Shown piece by piece: positions 1 through 15,473 of a stretch of 64,000 nt of DNA. The position numbers were made by a program, and so were the translations under genes. Source of the stretch: Malurus cyaneus samueli. Lineage: Eukaryota; Chordata; Aves; Passeriformes; Maluridae. The first letter of the stretch is position 1; each line of letters starts with the position of its first letter. The notes under the pieces were generated by a model. It was not told the origin of the DNA. It did not search any database and worked only from the letters and a program-made list of their open reading frames with translations. The DNA is taken from positions 29,965,679 to 30,029,678 of the forward strand of contig CM019219.1 of assembly GCA_009741485.1 (NCBI GenBank), in the 5' to 3' direction.

Positions 1-2998
<2,998 letters not shown>

Positions 2999-2999
2999 T

Positions 3000-3075
3000 C
3001 AGAAACATGAAGGTTGGACCAGACCTTGGAGATCATCCAGTCCAACCAGTAGCCCAGCACTGCCAGGTCCATGTC
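3000..3075 (-). mobile_element. Old CR1 3' tail fragment
   Basis: GAAGGTTGGACCAGACCTTG followed by GAGATCATCCAGTCCAACC matches the reverse complement of an older CR1 3' end. It lies only 37 bp upstream of the acceptor of the 2889-2963 PRKG1 exon. Confidence 0.65.
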
Positions 3076-3479
3076 TGAGGAGATCTGGAAGCCCAGAGAG
3101 CCAACGGGGCTCTTTGGGGCCGGATCCCGATGATGGCGATCAACCAGGCCCAGGGCTGGGAATCTGCTGGGACACATGGCCTCAGAAATGCTGGAGATGC
3201 AAAAAGCAACTCCAAAAAGATCCAGAATTATTTATCCAGCCCAGTGAAACGGCTGCTGAAGGTTTTCACCCTCCAGGAGAAATTTCAGAGTAAATGTGCC
3301 AACATGGCTGGTGGTGGCACCTCAACCATTCCCATCCTTGCCCTCCAGCCAGGAGCCCTGCAAATCCCTCTGCTTCCAATGGGAAATTTCCACTTCTGGA
3401 TCCCAGCTTTCTCATCTTTAAGGAAACAGCATCCAAAACACATCAAGGAGGGTCCAAACTCAAAGAGAGGGAACTTAGG

Positions 3480-3702
3480 TTGCATATTGGGAAGGAATTG
3501 TTCCCTGGGAGGGTGGGCAGGCCCTGGCACAGGGTGCCCAGAGAAGCTGTGGCTGCCCCTGGATCCCTGGCAGTGCCCAAGGCCAGGCTGGACATTGGGG
3601 CTGGGAGCAGCCTGGGACAATGGGAGGTGTCCCTGCCATGGCAGGAGTGGGATGGGATGAGCTATAAGGTCCTTTTCATCCTAAACCATTCTGGGACTCC
3701 AT
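3480..3702 (+). mobile_element. CR1 LINE 3' fragment, type I
   Basis: Begins at GCATATTGGGAAGGAATTG and contains the conserved GGGTGGGCAGGCCCTGGCAC and CCATTCTGGGACTCC end. This sub-type (type I here) is the commonest in the window and corresponds to the end of the CR1 reverse-transcriptase ORF plus 3' UTR. Confidence 0.85.
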
Positions 3703-3825
3703 GAAAAACTAGAAATTAATAAATTAAACCAGTGAATGACTTCAAACAAAAATATTCCAGGTGAAAAGTTGCTTTCCACTATCCAATTCCAATTCCACTA
3801 TCCAATTCCACTATCCAATATCCAA

Positions 3826-3848
3826 TGACAAACCCAGTGGGTTTGTCA
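3826..3848. other. Perfect 23-bp palindrome
   Basis: Eleven-base arms (TGACAAACCCA and its reverse complement) surround one central base. It follows a short repeat of CCACTATCCAATT. Its 17-bp core recurs at 32221-32237. Confidence 0.9.
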
Positions 3849-6699
3849 CCACAGGTTTTCTTTTTTTCAAGGAAGACAAATTGGAAAGGCTGAACTGCTG
3901 CAAAGCAGAGTCTCTTGACTGATCTCTGCCTTAAGGTCACAGCTCTGTAAGTGAAAATCGTGCAATTCCTCAGGCTCCTCTGTGCTCCTGACACTCTTGA
4001 GGAATGAAACACAAAGAAAAATCCCTATTTTGGGCCACATTGCCACATTTCTGACTTTGGGAATAAGAAGGGGATATTTAATATCTTTCTCAAGGATTTG
4101 TCTTCCAGCCTTACCCATCCTGGGATTCTCTGCTGAGAATTCCTGCCCAGGAAATACCCTCTGCCCACACCAATTCCCCCAGGCTTCCACTCCCCTTAAT
4201 TCATTCTATTTGAAATCATGCAGTTGAGGAAATAATTTATGCAGCACAGGGAAAGCAAATTCATTCGTTCATTAACGAGGAAGAGAAGGCACGGACCCCT
4301 TTGCTCTCACATAAACTCATGTTAGAGATTTTTAACCAGGTAATTATTCATATTTTTAATTTTAGGACATGTGGATCATGGCAGTATCTTTCCAGCCCCA
4401 AAAAACAGGAACAACTCAGCTCCTTCTACACTCCCACTTTTATCTCCCTGTTCTGGGAATGTGCCATGGGATGAAGCAAAACCTTGCAGAGGACAGTGAA
4501 AGCAAAGCAGGATCAGGATGTCAAAGCTCAATGCACCCCAAACAGGTAATTAGCAATTAATTAACACAGTAACAGCACTCAGGAAGGCCATAAGGCATCA
4601 CCCAGGGCTTAAACTGAAATTTAGGCTTGGTTTGCTTAGGAAGAGGTGGCAGGGTTAAAAAGCCCTTTTTTGGCAATGCCAATAAATCTTTTTCTAGTGG
4701 AACATCAAAGAAGAAAATGTCACTGAAAGGAATAACGAAAGTTTCTCTAAACCCTTTAATTTTTATTAAATTTTTTAAGCCAGACCTAGCACTGGGCAAG
4801 ATATCAAAGTTCTCGAGTCCCTTTTTTATTGCCCATCTCAATGCTGCTGCAGTCTCAGCTCAGTCCTAACCTCCCCAAGAATTCAATCAGAAACTGCTGG
4901 GGTTTTTTTCTCCTCATGGCCTTTTCTCTTCATTTTTTCTATTCTCTCCTCATAACCAATTTTCTCCATGGATAAACTTTGCTCCGACTGGGAGAAACAG
5001 TAAAGCAGCAAACCCTAAAATCTCCACTGAAAGAGCTCTGCTCATCTTATATAGGGTCAGTCATGCCAGGACAATACATTTTTATTTTATTTTTCTCCAA
5101 TTTCCATTGCCAAGAGGGCTGATCCAATAACCTCTGTTGGCACCTCGCAGCTCTCTCCCTGATAAAAACCAAACCCAGGCTTTGAAACGCAGACAAAAGA
5201 CATAAAATGCAAAGTGGAAAAGCAGAAAATAGCTGAAATATTTAAAATGCTGCCTTAAAAACACATGCATCCTCTTGGTATGTGCAGCTGAAGGAGACAA
5301 AAAGCTGGAAAAAGCATTTTGTGTAAATTCCAGGTAGTTTTGTAAGTCTCTGTCAGCAGCAGCTGTGCCTTGAGTTTTCCTGGCTCTGATCCATCAGCTC
5401 CTCTCTCCCCCTATTTGCACGAGGCAGTTTTGTCCTCCCAGCACCCACGGTGTTGCTAAATCACTAAGCTCCAGGAAAACATTGTTAACGCCATAAATAA
5501 CTTATATGGAGAGAAAAAAAATCACCCCTAAATAAAAGATGAACGAGAATCAGCATTAGTGTAAATATTGCTGCAGTTCAGGAGCAGCCAGGAACACCAA
5601 ACACCTTTTGAGTTTCAAGCAGTATGTGTGGAAAAAACAGGAATGATAAAGTTACACCAGCTTGTCCCTGAAGGTGCCAATGATGATCCAAATGTCAGCA
5701 GTGAGTCTGGAGCCTTTCCCTCCTGTTTCCTCTCCATACAAAGGGGCTGCAAGTGAAGTCTGTCTGTGCATCTTGATCCAAACTGATCACAGAACAGATG
5801 CTCGAGAGGTGTCTGCACCATTTTTATCAGAAAACCTTTCACAGCCAAGTCCCTGCAGGACCAATCCATCACATCCAGCATGTATTTGTTACATTTTCCC
5901 CTGCTGTACCTCTGGAACAAATCTAATAACCCCTCCAAGGAGACTGGAAATGCATCAGGATGAGCTCTGACAAGGCCAGGCTTGGGACAATTTGGAGGCA
6001 ACACCATTGAGCATTTCCCACAGAATGACTTTTTCTCTCAGAGGATGAATTTCCGCAGTGCCACCACAGGAAAAGCTTCATTAATAACAGCCATGACCTT
6101 GTAAGGTCAAGGCAAGTCCTAAAGACAGAAAGTCCATGAATTGTAAGAGAGAAAGCTTGGAAACAGAAATGCAAAAAGAGGATTTGAGAGCTGCTAAATA
6201 TTGATGTGTTTCTGCAGAGTGGAGGTTCGGTCAGAAGGAAATGGTTGGGCTTGCAAGGAACTGTCTGGCTCCTCAGGTTCTCCAAACACCTTCCAATGGT
6301 CAGATATCCAGCTGACCATTTTTTCAAAATTCCCATGAACACTGGGTGGATTTTGCTGAGGTTTCCAAGCCAATTCCCTAAGTCCCCAGTTGGGTCTGTG
6401 TTCCAGGAAGAACACCTGAATAAATTCACGGAAGAGTCCCCAGCCTGCCCTGTGCTGGGGTCCCTTAGCAAAGCTGTCACACTCATTTCCTCCCCCCTCA
6501 CTTCATTTTCCCTACTGGATTATGGTGGCTTCTCTTCCATGATTATTTCAATGATAATGGGAAATTCCTCAGAAATTTTTCTTTGCGATTGCTAAGTTCT
6601 TTCAAATACACCTGACCACGTAGGACTACACAAGGTTTTTTTGGGTTTTCCTGGCAGTTTTCTTCCTTGGGGGACAAAAATGAATGGTGCTTCTGATGG

Positions 6700-6902
6700 G
6701 AATCACAGAATTCCCAGAAAAGTTTGGTTTGGAAGGGACCTCAAAGCCCATCCAATGCCACCCCTGCCATGGCAGGGACACCTCCCACTGTCCCAGAGTG
6801 CTCCAAGTATCCAGCCTTGGGCACTGCCAGGGATCCAGGGGCAGCCACAGCTTCTCTGGGCACCCTGTGCCAGGGCCTGCCCACCATCCCAGGGGAGAAT
6901 TA
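6700..6902 (-). mobile_element. CR1 LINE 3' fragment, type I
   Basis: Reverse complement of the same tail, from the 3' end (CAGAATTCCCAGAAAAG) to the 5' truncation after CCACCATCCCAGGGGAGAA. Confidence 0.85.
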
Positions 6903-7280
6903 AGAGCACTAAGGACCAAATCCCACTGAAATTCATTATTCCAGTAAAGGAAGTGACTCAAAAACACAACTTCAAGCTGGAAAAAAATGCCAAAGCTATT
7001 CTTAACAAATATTTTCAGGACAAGGACAAATGGGAACAAAGTCCATGGGATGCATCAAATGCTTCCTGCAGGTTGTTTTCATTGTTGGATCAGGATCCTG
7101 CTCATCCCCACACCAGAAAAGGATGTTGGAAATGCAGTTTGCAAAGCACATTGACCCAGATTGGTAAGAAGTTGCCCTACTGCTTTTGTGGTGCCTCTGG
7201 GGTGTTTTTGGGACTTGAAGAGCCTTCTGGATTCACAAGGAAATTAAAAAGCAAGGCAGCACCAACATCACTGAATAATT

Positions 7281-7313
7281 AAAGACCCATCCTGAACTCC
7301 AGGATGGGTCTTT
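7281..7313. other. Perfect 13-bp hairpin with 7-nt loop
   Basis: AAAGACCCATCCT (7281-7293) and its exact reverse complement AGGATGGGTCTTT (7301-7313) enclose the loop GAACTCC. No known miRNA or element is recognised. Confidence 0.9.
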
Positions 7314-7423
7314 TGACTTCCCTCATGGCATCTCCAACTCTCACTGCTTCACCCTGTAGCCATTTTACACATATTTCACACATTCCAGAAATACTTCCAG
7401 GCAAAGCATTCCTGCTTTTCATG

Positions 7424-7504
7424 CTTAAGCAATTCTCTTCTCAAACTCAACTTAAGCAATTCTCTTCTCAAACCCAACTTAAGTAATTCCCTCCTCAAAC
7501 CCAG
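7424..7504. repeat. 27-bp tandem repeat, three units
   Basis: CTTAAGCAATTCTCTTCTCA followed by AAC(T/C)CAA starts at 7424, 7451 and 7478. The third unit has a few substitutions. Confidence 0.92.
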
Positions 7505-9367
7505 CCTTCCCAAAGCTCCCAACTCATGCCTGTGAAGAAAGTTTCCCATATTATTCAAACTCTGCAGCCACTGAACCAGCCCTAAAATTGCTGGGAATAC
7601 TGGCAAAGGCAGAGCCCAGGTTTGTGTCTCCCTAGGAACAACTTGCTGTGGCACTGAGGTGTGACTCTGTTCATGAGATGGGAGTGGGGCAGCTGCAACA
7701 ATTTCTGGATGCCTTAGGAAGTCTTTTACAAGGCAGTTGGAAGAGTTTCTACAGCTGCCAGCTAATGCCAATGGGAGATATTGGGCAGCGAGACTGGAAT
7801 TCTGCTGGAATTCCATGTGTTAAGGGAAAGGTCTTCTCCCATCACTCATTTTTGAAACTGCAACACCACTTTTGCTGAGATGCTTCAGATGGAGACACCC
7901 ACGGAGCATGAAAATTGCTGCTTCAGTGGCTCCATCTGGTTGGGCCAGGAGCTCATCTGGGAAAAGGAAATATTTGGCAGCTTCAGTGACTCATGTTACC
8001 CCTCCAGCTGCAGGGAACACCCACTCCCTGCTCCCACTGCCACCTCGGTGTCACTCAACCTTCACAACAACCCACAAGGTGTAATATTCCCTGTATCTGG
8101 AGATTAAAAAATGCTTGTTTTTCCTCACCAATTTCCCAAATTCCCATAAGTCTCGGTAGCGTTTCTCCACATGAAATTTTGCTCCTGCAGTTGTTATCAT
8201 TCCTATAAAATAACAGCCTAAGGCAGAGCTGGGACACAAAATTCAGCATTGCTCAGGATACAGGACAAACTGACCTGAGCTGTAAATAGGGCGTTAAAGA
8301 GGGTCACTTTCCTTGCACTATAAATAAGAATTTAATAAATAATGGTACCCTGCTAATTGCAGAGTGTTAATAGAATCTCGGGGGTAGATTAACCATGGCT
8401 TCATCAGTTTAAATTTAACTTGTACTTCCTTACTATGTCAAGGGCATTGGATACTGAGGACAAGGAAAGGAACAGTCTGGAAAATGATCGGGAATGAGTG
8501 ACTCTGCAATTATTATTATTATTTGGGGCTTTTGAACTCTCACAGTGCAAACCAAAAATATTTGTTGCAAACGTGTAAAAAAAACCAAAGCGTAAATTAC
8601 TTGTTTTTATTTCTCTGAATTAATGCTTGCTAGATTATCCAATTATTAAAAATAAAAATATTATTAAAATATTGTCTTGTTAAGGAATCTAATTCCTCTT
8701 CCTCTCTCACTTTCCCATGGAAAGATTTCCTTGGAAGACATGTCCATGCCTTTAGCTAGTCTGTGCAGTGCTTCAGTGCCCTCACAACTGGAAAACCATC
8801 CCAGGAGTCATGCTGGGTTTTCATGGCCTTTAATGCCATTTTAATGTACTTGTAAAATTTCATTCCCAGCACCTGCAGAGAACAGTTAGATTTGCAGCAC
8901 AGGAGCATCCAGGCATGTTTTTTTTCTGGATTAAACCCCTCTAATTCGCTCATGCTTCTGATACAAATCATTATTTCACTCTGCTGACCTCCTGTATCTC
9001 CTTCAAGCCGCCAGCAGGGCCGTGTCCTTATCCCAAGGCCTCTCCATCCCCACAGGGACTGGGATAACACCTCGCTCCAGCATTTCTCAGGAGCTGATGC
9101 CTTTGGTGATGTGAACTCCACCCAGATCCCCTTCCAGGGCAATTCCAGCTCCTCCTTGATTTCCATTTTCTCTTTCTGAGCTGCAAATTGAGTTCTACCT
9201 GGTAGATTTAGGGCCACCTTCCCTCCATTCATAAAGGCCACATCTGGGACTTTATCACCCAAAATGGAGTGGCCTCTCTGGAGAAGATGATCCAAGCTCT
9301 GGTGAAGCTCTGGAAAAGGTAAAATTTGGGAGTTTCCCACCAGCCCCATGCAGAGTGAGGGACTTAC

Positions 9368-9433
9368 TCTCTGTCTATGACCAGACAAGTGACCGCTTCG
9401 GCTGCGATGACGTTGGCTGTCCTGACATCCTCC
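9368..9433 (-). CDS. PRKG1: PRKG1 internal exon, end of phosphate-binding cassette
   Basis: This 66-bp exon completes the split Gly codon (GG|G) and encodes EDVRTANVIAAEAVTCLVID plus Arg, ending with two bases of an Asp codon. RTAN is the second half of the phosphate-binding cassette. Its Arg contacts the cyclic phosphate, and the following Thr is the residue known to give PKG its cGMP preference over the Ala of PKA. The acceptor is TTGTCTTGCAG and the donor is GA|GTAAGT. Retention of the following intron would create a stop at once (GAG TAA). A long ORF in another frame overlaps this exon (see findings). Confidence 0.97.
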
Positions 9434-10769
9434 CTGCAAGACAAAGCACACAACCGGAGTTATTTCCATGACAAACTTCTGATTTCCAAACATACGGGGC
9501 TCTTCAAGCACTTTGGGAATACATTTCTGCCTTTCACAGCTTTTCCCTGCTGTTTTCATCATCCATATAGGCTAATAAAAGACTAGAACTCCAAAATTTC
9601 TAATAAAAAATCAATTTAATTCATTTTAATCAGGCTGAATCGATGTTCCATCAGGGTTTAAGAAATGGCACTGTATTTTCTCTGTTGCCAAAATAAATGT
9701 ACAGGAATCATTTCATCCCAATTCCCTCCAACCTTTCCATATTTCAAGGGTAAGTGAATTACTGGCAAAAGAGACCTTTTCTCTTCTAAACACACCTCAT
9801 TCATTGAGGCTGGAACACCACTCTACATTTCTACTGAAGCAGAAAATGAGATGTAAAGGTGCTGTCAGGAATAGAAATCCCCCTGTTTAAGGACTGGGGG
9901 TATAAAAGCAGGAATATGGTTCAAGAAGGGCAATGCACGTGCACTCTCCCTTTGAGGTCATCATTAATGAACTTTAATTGCTTTGGAGCTCTCTTCATGG
10001 TCATATCTTTGAAACAGAGCAAGCAGTAGTACAAGGAAAGAACATTAATATTCCAGCCTATGCTTGAATGCTGACTCTGAGTCTATTTGGACTGGAATTA
10101 AGTGTGCATTAGTCCTAATTTACCCACTGATAAATCACATTGTGCTCATTTGAAGCAAGGAGAGAGAAGCAGCTGAATAGCAGTGGGTAATTATCTCTAT
10201 TAACTCCTAAAACTGGTAAATACAGAGAGGATAAGGAATGACAATATTGAATTCCTCAGTAAGTTGCTGTAGGTAGCTTTTGCCACTTTATTGATCCATT
10301 AAGAGGAGTATTCAAACTAGTTGGTGCTCACTATTCCAGTTAAAACTAAACACATTTGTCCCATTATCCCAGATGTCACAAAAAGACATTCATCCCTTTT
10401 TATTTATGGATGAGGGACATGATTTGGTTCCTGTTTTATATTTAGATGATTACAGACCAGGAAAAGACAATAAAATCAGTGGCCTCAGTTCAAATGTTTT
10501 CAATAAAATTTGAAATTAGGTTTTCAAATGCACAACGGACCACTGAAATTTCTGCTGTCTTGTCTTTAATCCATCCTTTCCCAAAAGGTGACTTTGGCCA
10601 GGGGCTGCAGCACAGGAAGTGCAGCAATCCATGGCACTAATGGCAAACGAAACCCTGCAAGTTTCATTTAGGAAACATGAAGGTAGGAAGTGCAACGAGG
10701 AAAACTCCAAGTGCAAGGCATAAATTGGAAAAGAAACTAATAAGAGGGGATTAAAGACAAAAGCAACCA

Positions 10770-11532
10770 TCAGCCAGTGCCCAGCATTAAATGAGAGAGT
10801 AACTACTACAAGTAAGTGGCATTAAACACAGCAAATAATTACTACAAGTGCACAGACTTTGGTGCAGAAGTTGTTACCAGTACGTGATATTAAATGCAAC
10901 AAGTAATTCCTACAAATCCAGGAGTAATTCCCAGCATTAAATGAAAAATCACCCACCAGTCAGTGCCCAGCAGTAAATGCAGAAGGAATTATTACAAGTG
11001 TGCACGGCATTAATTACAACAAGTAATTACCACATGTGAGCTGCATCAAATGCAAAAGTTATCAGTGTAAGGGCACAGCATTAAATGTAATAATTACTAC
11101 AAGTGCAAGGCATTAAATCCAGAAGTTACTATAAGTAAGTGTATGGCATTAAATGCAACAAGTAAATGTGGTATTAAATGGAAAAGTAACTACTACAAGT
11201 GTAGAGCGTTAAAAACAAAGGTAATTACTCCCAGTAATTACTCCCAGTGCCCAGCATTAAATGAAAAACTAATTACTAGTAAATACGTGGCATTAATACA
11301 ACAACTAATTACTACAAGTGCAAGGTATTAAATGAAGAAGTTTCTCCTAGCAAATGCCCAGTTTTAAAGGCATGAGTAACTACTACAAGTTCAACAAGGA
11401 ATTATGACAAGTGCGTGGCATTAATCTGAAAGTAATTACTGCATTAAATGCAGCAGGTAATTAATTACTACTAGTAATTATTTGAAGAGCACAGCACTAA
11501 GTGCACAAGCTGCTATGAGAAGTGCAATGCGT
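10770..11532. repeat. Degenerate ~36-bp AT-rich minisatellite
   Basis: About twenty diverged units are built from GGCATTAAATGCAACAAG and TAATTACTACAAGTGC. Units vary between about 28 and 45 bp and no two are identical. It is followed by a TTAA microsatellite at about 11553-11576. Confidence 0.9.
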
Positions 11533-11549
11533 AAAACACAGCTCATTAA

Positions 11550-11576
11550 TGGTTAATTAATTAATTAATTAATTAA
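11550..11576. repeat. (TTAA)n microsatellite
   Basis: About six TTAA units directly after the AT-rich minisatellite, ending abruptly at GC-rich sequence from about 11577. Confidence 0.9.
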
Positions 11577-12364
11577 GTGCTGCCAGTGCCCACCACCCCC
11601 GTGGCCCCAGCGAGGAGGGGAGAGCACTGACTCGGACACTCCCTGGCCTTCATCCCCTTCCTCCTCGGAGCTGCTTCCCGAAAAGCCGCACTCCTCCTCG
11701 GCGGAATCGCCCTCGCTCTCCCAGTGCTCCATGGCCCCGGCTGCTCCAGCATTTCCCCCAGACATGCCAGATCCTCTCCAGCTCCGTCCTCTGGTATTTT
11801 CCAGCTCCCCCAGCCCAAACCTTGGCACCTGCAGACAGCCCCACAGCAGCTGTGACCTTTCTCGGCCAGGGAAATCCAAGAGGGGAGGATTTGGGAACCC
11901 TCAGGAAATCCTTGGCTGTGCACAAAGGACAAAAATCCCGTCAGGAGTCCTCGTGTGCCCCTTTTCACCTCCTTAACTGCAGGGTGGAATTTGGTGGTAA
12001 TGATATCCATGATCCCAACGCTCTTCCCCTGTGTCACCCCACCACTGGAAATACAAGGCCATTAATTGAAGGATGGAATGCACAAATCTGTTTTACTCCT
12101 TGGAATTCACAGCCCACTTCAGCACACGGGGATGTTACAGCAATTTTCCTTCTGACAAGCTGACAACAACTCAATTTAAGAAGAGTGAAGTTTGTACACC
12201 AGCCTCTGTTCCATGGTTTTACCTTAGGCTGCCATAATTTGTTCTAAATTTAGAAATATTTCAGGGGATTTGCGTTGTTTCACTTTTTTTTACGTTTCTG
12301 CATCTCCAAACTGATCCAATCCTGCTCCAAAACCACTCCCATAGCTCCCACTGCTCTTAATCCC

Positions 12365-12606
12365 TTGGAAGGGCACTCCAAAGCTCCCTGGGCAGCCCCT
12401 GCCAAGGCCTGAGCACCCTTTCCATGCAGAAATTCCTGCTGATGTCCACCCTGAGCCTCCCCTGGCCCAGCCTGAGGCCGTTTCCCCTTGTCCTGTCCCT
12501 GTTCCCTGGAGCAGAGCCCGACCCCCCCGGCTGTCCCCTCCTGTCAGGGAGTTGTGCAGAGCCACAAGGTCCCCCTGGAGCCTCCTTTGCTCCTTAAATC
12601 CCAGCA
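12365..12606 (-). mobile_element. CR1 LINE 3' fragment, type II
   Basis: Reverse complement of a second CR1 sub-type (type II), with CACTCCAAAGCTCCCTGGGC and ATGCAGAAATTCCTGCTGAT. Its 3' end is lost. The 5' boundary at TTTGCTCCTTAAATCCC also occurs in the copy at 59.2 kb. Confidence 0.8.
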
Positions 12607-12730
12607 GCAGCTCCTGGGAGTCTTTACTGTTCGAGCTCTCCGTGCAGTAAAGACAGAGAGGAATTTCTTTGACCAACAGAGCTTAGAAAGACTCAAGTCC
12701 TCAGCCTCATAAATATTCCAGTCAATTACC

Positions 12731-12732
<2 letters not shown>

Positions 12733-12769
<37 letters not shown>
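12733..12769. repeat. Poly(T) run of about 37 bases
   Basis: An uninterrupted T run. It could be the tail of a minus-strand retrocopy lying to the right, but no AATAAA is visible next to it and no target-site duplication is clear, so I call it a simple repeat. Confidence 0.9.
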
Positions 12770-12770
<1 letters not shown>

Positions 12771-14124
12771 TAAATCTTGTTGTACAACCCTTGGCAAGGC
12801 TTAAACCTTTGGGCTGGAGCCACTGGGAGTAGAAATATATTTTAGGAGCAGTCAGTAAGGGCTAACAAGATGCTCACGAGGCATAAAACAAAGTATTAGA
12901 GGAGGCTGTTACACTTTCTATTTGGACAATTGTAGATTTTGCTTATATTGAGTAAAAAAACCTGTAAAACAGTATTTTTAAAGCTGAATGAGCTGAATTG
13001 TTGTTTTGTAGGAAATGTTTTGTTTTCCCATTATCATAAACCTTCAATCACATGGGGTTTTTACTACATGTCCTCAGACTGTGGTACCTTGCAGCCAAAT
13101 CCCTCCTGTTGTATTTCATTCCCTTTCAGGAGGTGGGATTTTAATGCCTGGGCGGGTTTTTCAGAGATTTTATGAAATGGCTTTTCATGTGCAGCCTTTT
13201 CCAAAGGCACCTTTGATCAGTGTCATGTTAAAATCAATAAAAGTTTAGTAGAGCAGGTTGTGTTTGTAAATCCCAGCGATGCAGTTTTCTATAAAAGCAA
13301 ATGGCAAACGGATGTTGGGTTCTCAGGAACATGAAAGGTTGGGAATCCAAACTTTGGTCTTTGAGGAGTGGTTTCCCCTATGGAAATCAAGCAGATCCAG
13401 GTGATGGATGCAGACATAAATCGCAGAATTTGTTAGGTTCAGAAAAGATCTCCAAAACCATTGATCGACCACATCTCCATTTTGTCAACTCCTTCTCTGG
13501 GAGGATGGGGAGTCTGTGCCCAGTTGTTTCCTGATGTTCACCATTTCCTTCCCTAAAAACGATGTTAAAACCCCATTTCTTGGCTCAAGACACTGGAGAA
13601 CCTCGAAGGTTCCCCCAGAGCAGATGGGTCAGGACCTGGTGGCTGCTGTGAGGAAGCTGCTGCTGCTTGGGAGAGGTCCTGTGGGACCTCAGGAGATGAG
13701 ATCATCTGAGAATGGTGTTAATGAGGCTTTGCAGAGCAAAGCCAGAAATAAAAAATGAGGTCTCCCCTGGTGGGTTTTAAATTATGCCAAAGGACTATCC
13801 AGAGGTTCCTAATTTGCTGCTGTAGCAGTTCTTTAATGCATTTTCCCCTTTCCAGCACTGTACTCTTGACCTTGTTACAATATCCTTAATAAGGTTGATT
13901 TAAAGAATTTAGAATGAGGCAAGTCAGAAAACAGTGAAAGGAGAAAAAATGAAAAAAATCAGTTATTAGCTTGAATTTATCAAAACCAGCTCAAACCCAG
14001 CATCTCTATCTCCATTTTAAATTTTGTTGGGTATTTTCTGCTTACACTGTGACTTTCAGGTGGGGGATAAAAATCAGCTTTATTGGGTATTCTGAGGAGG
14101 GGCACCCAAATTTGGCGATCTTCT

Positions 14125-14184
14125 AAGCTTTAAAAAGAGGGATTTGCCTCTTTAAAAAGACATAAAAATGTCTTTTTAAAGCTT
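14125..14184. other. Overlapping alternative hairpins
   Basis: TTTAAAAAGACAT (14151-14163) pairs perfectly with 14168-14180 across a 4-nt loop. AAGCTTTAAAAAGA (14125-14138) pairs perfectly with 14171-14184. The two stems share the 3' arm, so only one can form at a time. Confidence 0.85.
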
Positions 14185-15029
14185 TGATTACCTTTTATTT
14201 GTAATAATGTCTAATCTTCACCTGCATCTTGGCCTACAGTTGCAGCAGGGCGAGATGCCACAACCAGCTGCCTCTGCTTGATTTGGTACAAATAAATGAA
14301 TAATCAGGGTTTTATGTGACAAAACCAAACTAAACCTCACAGTTACTAGGCCTGCCCTGAGAATTCTATCCAAAGAATCAAACTGGCATGGAAAGAGATG
14401 AATTCCTGGGATGAAATCATTTTTATGAGCCAAGCAGGTATTTAGGAACAAATTGTGATGAATCTCAATGTGGTGTTTCAATATGAGCACAGGAAGGACT
14501 TGAAGTACTAAAAATGAAGAGTAAAAGCGAGTCCACGCTCCTCCTCCCTGGTGGGTCTGCACCAAAGCACTTCCAGTGTTAAAATGGGTAATAACTTGCG
14601 GAAATTTGACTAGGGATTAAAAGGTTTTGTACAGAATAAAATGCCTGTCAAAAGAAGAAATGCAACTCAAAGCTTAAATAAAGTAATATGGAAAAAAAGT
14701 CCAGACATGAGGCAGAATTATAGCCCTGGATTTTGAATACAGCACTAGAATAGTCTGGGAAAGTCACATGGAAATTAAGAATTACATTTTCCTAATAAAT
14801 GTTCTGATATTAATATTCCCATGGGTCTTTCAGGCTTGGCAGAAAGGAGCACTGGCTGTCCTTGGGATGTCAGTGTCTCCGTGGGAATCAAATCCCTCCT
14901 CAATTAGTCTTCTAAAAAAGGGCCATTTTGGTGCATTCAGGACAAAGGACAAAGGGAAGTTTTGTTAATACTTATTAACATTCCAAATGTGCGTTTCAAG
15001 GAAGGATCCTGTTGTTTCAGTGTTCCAGA

Positions 15030-15145
15030 CCAGGTTGGTGGGGCTTGGAGCACCTGGGCCGTGGGAGGTGTCCCTGCCCATGTAAGGGATGGCACTGGAT
15101 GGGCTTTAGGGTCCCTTCCAATCCAAACCATTCCAGGATTGTTTG
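15030..15145 (+). mobile_element. CR1 LINE 3' tail, type I
   Basis: A short tail: GTGGGAGGTGTCCCTGCC through TTCCAATCCAAACCATTCC and AGGATTG. Confidence 0.8.
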
Positions 15146-15473
15146 ATATTCCCTATCTATAATAGATATAAATAAAATAATAAGTATTTCTCTTGTGACG
15201 AATCGCCAGAGAAACTCCATTTGTGCCACCCTCCAGGGAATGCACCTGCCTGGAAATGGAATTCCAGTTAAATCCAAGAGCTGCCACAACACACTGAAGA
15301 TATCCACTGCAGGTATTCCCTCATCCAGCTGAAATCCTTATTGCTGCTGACTTCAGTGGTGGAAGAGAAAGAGATCAGTATCTCATCCCTTTTCATTTGC
15401 TTCCAAGCCCTGCATGGAATTGGTTTAAACCCTGTAAACTGCACCCATCCCACCATGGCAGGGAATCAAGTAA

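Noticed and set aside
12733..12800. Processed pseudogene ending in the 37-T run
   Set aside because: The sequence to the right, read in reverse, has no AATAAA close to the tail and no protein similarity that I can see.
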